Below, piece by piece: positions 57,936-64,000 of a DNA stretch of 64,000 bases (position 1 is the stretch's first letter; each line of letters starts with the position of its first letter). The DNA is from Datura wrightii (lineage: Eukaryota > Streptophyta > Magnoliopsida > Solanales > Solanaceae): assembly GCA_035772735.1 (NCBI GenBank), contig JASDFA010000027.1, positions 36,748,001-36,812,000 of the forward strand. Direction: 5' to 3'. Position numbers and translations under genes: made by a program. The notes under the pieces were generated by a model that worked only from the letters and a program-made list of their open reading frames with translations, had not been told where the DNA came from and ran no database searches.

Positions 57936-58513
57936 TTGAATACAAATAATGCCCATGGTGCAAACGTCATATATCCGTAGTATGCTTATCCTTGACATTC
58001 CTAAAGATTGATCCGAAGGTCTTTCTTTTTGGTTGTAACATGGCTATTGGACAGGGTTAGAAAGAAAGGGAGGCATGAAGGCTCAAAATAATATTAAAAA
58101 TAGGGTCGGCACTTACAACTTTCAGAATCGACTTAATAAAAATAAAAATAAAAATAACTTTAGCCCCAGTTTTCTTTTAAATGGGATTTATTATATTTTT
58201 TTTGTTGGACCAAGCCCGAGAGTAGGGCTTCCTACGTATCTCGTCAGGACAAGAATCAGGTCAAATGTAGTTCATGAATTGTGATTAAAAAAATATAAAA
58301 TAAAAAAACTTCTTCTTATTTTCTTTTTTCTTCTTTTTTTTGTCTCTTTTTTTGTGAGTCCATTATGATTCTGAAAGAGGGATATGAAAGAAAATAAACT
58401 AAGGCTCAAAAGGGATGACACAATAGTTGGATAGCAGAATAAAATGCCTTAATCATATCAAACTTTGAAATGTCAAGTACAAAGCAACATAAGCCAATTA
58501 GGGAAGATAAAAA
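57936..58513 (-). other. E8 3' untranslated region, integrase-proximal part
   Basis: No gene. AT-rich, with A-rich and T-rich tracts at 58286-58350. Confidence 0.6.
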
Positions 58514-59710
58514 TCATACATAATATCTCTTCACAACATCGGCACTGATAGCCATTTCTGTTGGTTTTCCTTCTATGTCCGTCAAACATAGAGCACCATT
58601 GGGCAACACCCTCTTCACAATGAGCGGCCCTTGCCAGTTTGGAGAGAACTTGCCCTTCGCTTCAACCTGGTGGGGGCGGATACGCCTCAATACTAACTGA
58701 CCCACTTCAAAATTTCTAGGACGCACCTTTTATTATATGCTCGCGCCATTCTTCTCTAATATAGTTGTCCATGACTTACTGATGTTAATCTCTTTTCATC
58801 AATCAAGCTTAATTGCTCCAACCGGTCTTAACCCACTCATCATCATCAATCTCAGCTTCCACAATAATTCGAAGGGATGGAATTTCGACCTCGGCAGGTA
58901 TAACGGCTTCCGTTCCATATACCAATAAATAAGAAGTTGCACCTATGGAAGTGCGAACAGTAGTGCGATAACCCGATAAAGCAAAAGGCAGCTTTTCATG
59001 CCACTGTCTAGAACTCTGCACCATTTTGTGGAGTATCTTCTTGATATTCTTATTAGCAGTTTCTACGGCTCCATTTGCTTTTGGACGATACGGAGTTGAA
59101 TTTCAGTGTGCAATCTTGAACTGTTGGCATGCCTCTTTCATCAAATGACTATTGAGATTAGCAGCATTGTCAGTAATGATTATCTTTGGGACACCAAATC
59201 TGCAAATGATATTTGAATGAATAAAATCCACCACAACTTTCTTGGTTACTGATTTGAATGTCGCTGCTTCTACCCATTTTGTAAAATAATCAATGGCTAC
59301 CAAAATGAATCTATGGACATTTGATGTTTTTGGTTCAATCGGCCCAACCACATCCATTCCTCAGGACACAAAGGGCCAAAGAGCCGACATTGTATGCAAC
59401 TCAGAGGGAGGGAAATGTATCAAGTCCCCATGCACTTGGAATTCATGACATTTGCGAACGAAACGAATGGAGTCTCACTCCATGGTGAGCCAATAATAAC
59501 CTGCACGAAGTATTTTCCTTGCCAACAAGTACCCATTACCTGTTCATATGCGGTCCACAAACTCCAGAATGTATTTTGGTCATGATAGTGGAAGCTTCTC
59601 TAGCATCTACACACCTTAGAAGTCCTAAATCTGGAGTCCTCTTGTATAAGATTTCCCTGCTTAAGAAAAATTCGCTGGCCAGTCGCCGAATAGTTTTCTT
59701 TTGATTACCA
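58514..59710 (-). pseudogene. E8 integrase, broken by stops
   Basis: The N-terminal zinc region lies near 59440-59600, where the CxxC reads CHEF, so the last Cys is lost. The core at 59103-59357 has GMDVVGPIEPK (first Asp) and IITDNAANLNSHLM (second Asp). After a TGA stop at 59105-59103 it continues STPYRPKANGAVETANKN with the Glu, and 58809-59024 gives GYRTTVRTSIGATSYLLVYG. The C-terminal tail at 58514-58726 ends normally (NFEVGQLVLRRIRPH, GKFSPNWQGPLIV). Catalytic residues are all kept. Several in-frame stops, few frameshifts. This is the Tat form of integrase, with no chromodomain. Confidence 0.85.
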
Positions 59711-59869
59711 TCGGCATGTGCTGGATATTCTCCAGATTGAATATATCCTTTTATATCATGGAACCAAGGTTCACCATTAAGTTCTTCGACCGCATTGCAA
59801 TATGCATGTTGATCGTGGATCTGTATATGTAAAGGGTTGATATAAGTCTTGTCAGGATGTTAAAGCATC

Positions 59870-60246
59870 GAAGACAAGGTTGCTAAGGCATCAGCAATCT
59901 CGTTATGAATTCTGGGAATATGTCTGAACTCTACTAATACAAATCATTGACAAAGACTTTGTAAGAAATCTCGATATGGTATTAGCTTTAAATCACGAGT
60001 TTCCCAATCTCCCTAAATCTGGTGGACTAACAAGTCTGAGGCCCCTAACACCAATAATTCTTGAATTCCCATGTCAATAGCTAGTTTTAGACCCAAGATG
60101 CAAGCCTCTTATTCTGCCATATTATTGGTACAGTAGAATCGAAGTTGGGCTGTTACAGGATGATATTCTCCTGATTCAGAGACAAGAACTACTCCTATCC
60201 TGACCCCTTTTACATTAGCGGCGCCATCAAAGAACAACTTCCAACC
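59870..60246 (-). pseudogene. E8 second (archaeal-type) RNase H
   Basis: Minus-strand reading gives WKLFFDGAANVKGVRIGVVL, then TNNMAE, then EACILGLKLAIDMGIQELLV, LGASDLLVHQI and EIADALATL. The four catalytic acids (D of FDG, E of MAE, D of ASD, D of IADAL) are visible. It lies between the retroviral RNase H and integrase, a hallmark of Tat/Ogre elements. Stops interrupt it at 60111-60109 (TAA) and 60015-60013 (TAG). It would degrade RNA in the RNA-DNA hybrid. Confidence 0.8.
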
Positions 60247-60292
60247 GACATGGTTATTAGAAATAGCTTCATCAACACATAATACTTCTTCA

Positions 60293-60751
60293 TCAGGAAA
60301 GTGTCTTTAATGGCTCATATCCTTTATCAATGGGGTTTTCAGCCAAATGATCTGCCAAAGCTTGGGCTTTCATTGCGGTCCGTGTCACGTAGACAATGTC
60401 AAATTCTGTGAGCAATATCTGCCATTTTGCGAGTCTTCCTGTGGGCATGGCCTTCTGAAAAATATACTTTAAGGGATCCATGCGGGAAATGAGGTAAGTG
60501 GTTTAGGACGAAAGGTAATGCTTCAGCTTCTGTGCCACCAAAGTTAGGGCGCAACATGTCCTTTCGAGAAGAGTGTACTTTGCCTCATAGGTGGTAAATT
60601 TCTTGCTGAGATAATAGATGGCCTGCTCTTTTTTTCCTGTGATGTCATGTTGACCCAAAACACAAGCAAAATAGTTGTCCAAAACTAACATATACAATAT
60701 CAAGGGTCTGCCCGGCTCAGGGGGAACCAATACAAGTGGATTCGATAAGTA
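60293..60751 (-). pseudogene. E8 retroviral-type RNase H
   Basis: Frames 60503-60730 (LVLDNYFACVLGQHDITGKK, then YYLSKKFTTYEAKYTLLERT, CCALTLVAQKLKHYL) and 60293-60481 (MDPLKYIFQKAMPTGRLAKW, then ILLTEFDIVYVTRTAMKAQA, LADHLAENP) match the RNase H directly after reverse transcriptase in Tat elements. A small frame break near 60490 separates them. Stop codon TGA at 60754-60752 lies at its boundary with reverse transcriptase. Confidence 0.85.
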
Positions 60752-61800
60752 TCATTTGATTTTGTCAAATGCCACTTGACATTCTTCAGTCCATTCAACC
60801 ATAGCATTCTTCTTCAACAACTTAAAAATGGGCTCACAGGTGATTGTGAATTGGGCGATGAATCTACTAATATAGTTCAACTTTCCAAGTAGGCTCATCA
60901 CCTCAGTTTTGTTCTTTGGCGGTGGCAATTCCTGAATAGCTTTTATTTTTTAGGGATCTAACTTGATACCACGCCGACTGACTATAAATCCCAATAGCTT
61001 TCCCGATGGTACTCCAAATATACATTTTGCTGGGTTCACTTTTATATTACATCTGCGGATCCTTTCGAAGAATTTTCTCAGATCTTTGACATGGTCAGAC
61101 TGCTTTCATGATTTGATGATTATATCATCTACGTAAACTTCAATTTCTTTATGCATCATATCATGGAACATAGTGGTCATAGCCCTCATCTAATTTTCTC
61201 CATCACTTTTTATCCCAAATGGCATGACTCGATAACAATATGTCCCCCATGATGTGATAAAAGATGTCTTTTCTGCATCCTCATTGTCCATAATGATCTG
61301 GTGGTACCCGCGTAACAATCAACAAAAGATGCAAGTTCATGCTTGGCACAGTTGCCTAACAAAATATGGATGTTAGGTAGTGGAAAGTCATATTTTGGGC
61401 TTGCTTTATTTAGATCACGATAATCGACGCACATTTGAATTTTTTCATTTTTCTTTGGGACCGGGACAATATTGGCCAACCACGTAGGAATTGAGTGACT
61501 CAAATGACTTTGGCCTCAAGTTGCTTTGTAATTTCCTCTTTAATTATTACACTCATGTCAATTTTAAGCTTTCTCAACATTTGTTTTATCGGGGGACTGC
61601 CGAATCAGTTGGCAACTTGTGAACTACTAGTTCAGTGCTCAAATCAGGCATATCATCATACGACCACGCAGAAACATCTTTGTATTCAAATAAAGCCTCG
61701 ATTATCGCTTCCTTTTGTTGTTGTTGAGTATGTACACTTACCTTAGTCTCCCTAATATTTTCCTGATCTCCTAGATTGATTGCCTCTGTTTCATTCATAT
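60752..61800 (-). pseudogene. E8 reverse transcriptase, broken
   Basis: The N-terminal extension 61586-61798 has FEYKDVSAWSYDDMPDLSTE and VVHKLPTD. Fingers and palm at 61210-61503 read PTWLANIVPVPKKNEKIQMC, VDYRDLNKASPKYDFPLPNI and FVDCYAG, where one base is lost (about 61307-61311) and the frame shifts. The catalytic box YVDD is intact at about 61135-61124. The thumb continues with CNIKVNPAKCIFGVPSGKLL and LLGKLNYISRFIAQFT. In-frame stops occur at 61108-61106, 60952-60950 and 60754-60752, among others. Confidence 0.85.
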
Positions 61801-61943
61801 TAGAGTTTGATTTATTCTAAAACTATTTGTAATCCTTTCTTATTTCCTCAAATACCTCATCCTCTTCAACTTCTTGGTTCATTATTTCCTGATTAGATTG
61901 AATTTTATGATCTAACTGCAAATTCCATATACATGTCATATCA

Positions 61944-62140
61944 CTAGAATTGACATAGAAAGAACTGTACAAAAGTAAAATAAATAGGTAAATATTAGAC
62001 TCAAAAATATAAAGAAGGAAAACTGCATTTCATTTAAAGGAAAGATAGGAAGGTTTAAACATAAGAACAAACGAGATAAAGATCCGAATTTACAACCCGG
62101 ACATAATTCGAATTACAGAAAGGAAAACAAAACAAACTAC
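61944..62140 (-). other. Probable intron between E8 protease and reverse transcriptase
   Basis: After the last protease-side codons (TPLPIKKGSW) a GTAGTTTG donor-like site lies at 62140. T-rich DNA follows, with acceptor-like ends at 61965 (TTTGTACAG) or 61944 (CAATTCTAG). Coding resumes with DMTCIWNLQLDHKIQ. Ogre-type elements are known to be spliced here. Exact ends are inferred. Confidence 0.5.
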
Positions 62141-63060
62141 CAAGACCCCTTCTTGATAGGGAGAGGAGTGGCTTCCCAATTTTTGAGCTGGACATCAGGG
62201 CCAATAAATTGCACATCTACGTTACTGGGATCTTCCCCAATTTCAACCATATCAGCCTCGATAAACAGGTTTCGCAGATAACCAACCAACTCTGTATCAA
62301 CAGCAAATTAAGACTGGTGACTTGGAGGATCCGATAGCACTGGCCCTGATGAAAGACTTGCTGATTGGCGGGACTGGTTGGGGAAGCGACCATGATTCTT
62401 TCTTCCTCGTCTTGGACCTCTTTCCTTCTTCAAAAGTGGGTTCATATCCCAAACCAAAGGTACCAACGCTTTCATGTGGGCATATTGGATGAGTTATTCC
62501 TTGTAAAGATATCCCTAAATCTTTCCCTAGTTCAAAACCGTACTTTACCATTTCATTCGCCACCCATAACAGACGCAGGGGCAATTGTGGTCTTGGAATG
62601 AGATTCCCCTCGAGGATATGCTCAATAACCACTACCTCAATAACTTGATAAATCGGCACCCCATCTGCGTTGCCCTCCTCAATAGAGGAAATAGAGGAGT
62701 CTTTGTATGTCGACAAGTCCCCTTCACCATGAACAACTACTTCTTGTCTGTCGTGCTCAAACTTTATCATTTGATGCAATGTAGATGGGACTGCCCTAGC
62801 CCTATGAACCCAGGGCCTTCCCAATAATATATTGTAAGAAGCATCATAAAAATCTATGGTAAAATCAATAGGCCCTATTGTCAGCACAAGCTCTATCTCA
62901 CCAATGGCATCTGTTTTTGCTCCATCAAAAGCTCTGACACTTACATTATTGGGTCGAATCCTTTTCGGACTAACATTTAACTTCTACAAAGTTGATGGAG
63001 GACAAATATTTACCCCAGAGCCTCCATCAATCAAGACTCAGGTGACGTAAGAATGCTCAC
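62141..63060 (-). pseudogene. E8 protease and following linker
   Basis: The active-site region near 62985-63035 reads LIDGGSGVNICPP (the DGGS form usual in Tat). It continues through FDGAKTDAIGEIEL, YNILLGRPWVHRARAVPSTL and HQMIKFEHDRQEV, the end of the protease fold. A 196-codon open frame covers 62297-62887. A frameshift near 62300 then leads to FIEADMVEIGEDPSNVDVQF and the donor site at 62140. The long linker after the fold contains LGYEPTFEEGKRSKTRKKES. Confidence 0.75.
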
Positions 63061-64000
63061 ATTTTACAGTAATATAGAGGCCTCGGTTATGCCTAATGCC
63101 TTCCGCGGGTAGTTCGTTTTCTGAGAAGGTGATCCTATTTATCTCAAAGATTCTTCTAGAAATTTGCTCTAATTGATTCACCGTAATGTCACTTGGTACA
63201 TGTGCCTCATTTAAAATCTTCATTATGGCTCTACGATGTTTATCTGAGTGTATCAACAAAGACAATAAAGAGATTTAGGCTGGAGTTTTCCTCAACTGCT
63301 CCACAATAGAATATTCTAGCGACTTCATCTTTCTTAAGAATTCTTCAGCCTCTTCCTCGGTGATAGGCTTCTTAATTGGCATTTCGTTATCCCTGACTTG
63401 TTTAGTTTTCCTTAACTCTTCTGGGGAAAAACATCTCCCAGAACGGGTTAATCCCCCCCACTCAGCCCACTTCTGCAATGACTTCCTTCCCCTTATATGT
63501 CATCATGGTGCGGTTATAGTTCCAAGGGACTGTCTTGGCATTAACCATATGAAGTTGTGGCACTAGTTTAATAACAATAGCTGCGATAGGAGCTCCTTTC
63601 ACAACTAAGAGGGGCTTGGCGGGCATTCCTAGAACAACTATCATTGATTTTATCTGACTTACCCTAACATTTCCTGAAGCTCCTTTCACGATTAGCATGG
63701 GAGTATTCGAGGGTCTAGGCTTTATTGGCGTCTCATTTACTCCTGAAGGCACTGGTTCTGTTAGATCCACAGTATTCATTGACTTTTCCACATAGTTTTG
63801 ATCTTAATGATAGGCTTGTAAGAAACCATAGACTCTCCACCAATATGTATCAACTCTAGCACGTTTGTTTCAGTATGGACTAACAGTGGATTTTGATTGA
63901 TGTTTGGTGCATCCGAGCTTTGCACTACAATTTGATGAGTATCAATCAGATCTTGGATCACCCTCTTTAAGTACCAACATTTCTCTATGTCGTGCCCTGG
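63038..64000 (-). pseudogene. E8 gag C-terminus and gag-protease spacer
   Basis: At the window's right edge the minus strand reads PGHDIEKCWYLKRVIQDLID, the zinc-knuckle-like end of Tat gag with its His and Cys. After it come 63462-63791 (VPWNYNRTMMTYKGKEV), 63275-63478 (GGLTRSGRCFSPEELRKTKQ, then KPITEEEAEEFLRKMKSLEY) and 63038-63265 (IMKILNEAHVPSDITVNQLE), the conserved spacer that leads into protease. The pieces are separated by stops or small shifts. The rest of gag lies outside the window. Confidence 0.75.

Larger units (their letters stand above)
52312..64000 (-). mobile_element. E8: Tat-lineage (Ogre-like) retrotransposon, 3' part
   Basis: Minus-strand order from the right edge: end of gag, protease, probable intron, reverse transcriptase, RNase H, a second archaeal-type RNase H, integrase, 3.8-kb 3' untranslated region with tandem repeats, polypurine tract, 3' LTR. 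A second RNase H and a repeat-bearing 3' region are marks of the Tat lineage, and an intron between protease and reverse transcriptase is known in Ogre elements. Gag start and the 5' LTR lie beyond position 64000. The coding part has many stops but few frameshifts. Confidence 0.85.

Noticed and set aside
57571..57939. 122-codon frame in the E8 3' region
   Set aside because: Runs through the 70-bp repeat, on the strand opposite to the element, and matches no family.

Overview
The window is plant nuclear DNA made almost entirely of transposable elements. I see no host protein-coding gene, no rRNA or tRNA gene and no organelle segment. Every long reading frame that can be recognised belongs to a plant LTR retrotransposon of the Ty3/gypsy superfamily, and all are broken by stops or frameshifts. 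Primer-binding sites of the plant type, the retrotransposon lineages present (chromovirus, Athila, Tat), Helitron-like and MITE-like elements and long AT-rich tracts point to pericentromeric or other heterochromatin of a flowering plant. The wording of the gag and pol proteins looks like Solanaceae to me, but I cannot fix the species.

Layout (E1-E8 are my labels). 1-4316: E1, the 5' half of a minus-strand chromovirus (LTR, PBS, gag, protease), inserted into the 5' LTR of E2. 4317-12313: E2, a plus-strand element with about 3.1-kb LTRs and only about 2.4 kb of internal DNA, which keeps relics of the gag start and the integrase end. 12314-13060: AT-rich DNA that may be a fragment of another LTR. 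13061-42093: the skeleton of one old minus-strand chromovirus, E4, split twice. An Athila element E5 (14879-27982) lies in its RNase H region, and an Athila-like element E7 (32084-40264) lies in its 5' LTR. E5 itself carries a solo LTR, E6 (21738-23889), from the E1/E2 LTR superfamily. Target-site duplications support this order: TGTCC around E6, GTACA around E5, and GTCCT/GGCCT around E7.

42094-52311: AT-rich DNA with an imperfect 70-bp tandem array, a MITE-like inverted repeat and two head-to-tail 1.6-kb elements with Helitron-like ends. 52312-64000: the 3' part of E8, a minus-strand Tat-lineage (Ogre-like) retrotransposon. E8 has a dual RNase H, a likely intron between protease and reverse transcriptase, and a 3.8-kb 3' untranslated region with a 44-unit minisatellite.

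How the parts work together. Each LTR supplied a promoter (TATA boxes are visible in several) and each PBS a tRNA primer: initiator Met for the chromoviruses, Asp for the Athila elements. Gag, protease, reverse transcriptase, RNase H and integrase would have been made as polyproteins. None looks functional now. The least explained signals are clusters of short quasi-palindromes placed just upstream of LTR TATA boxes in unrelated lineages, the same cluster upstream of the Athila env-like ORF, a conserved motif just after the Athila integrase stop, and the Helitron-like tandem pair.
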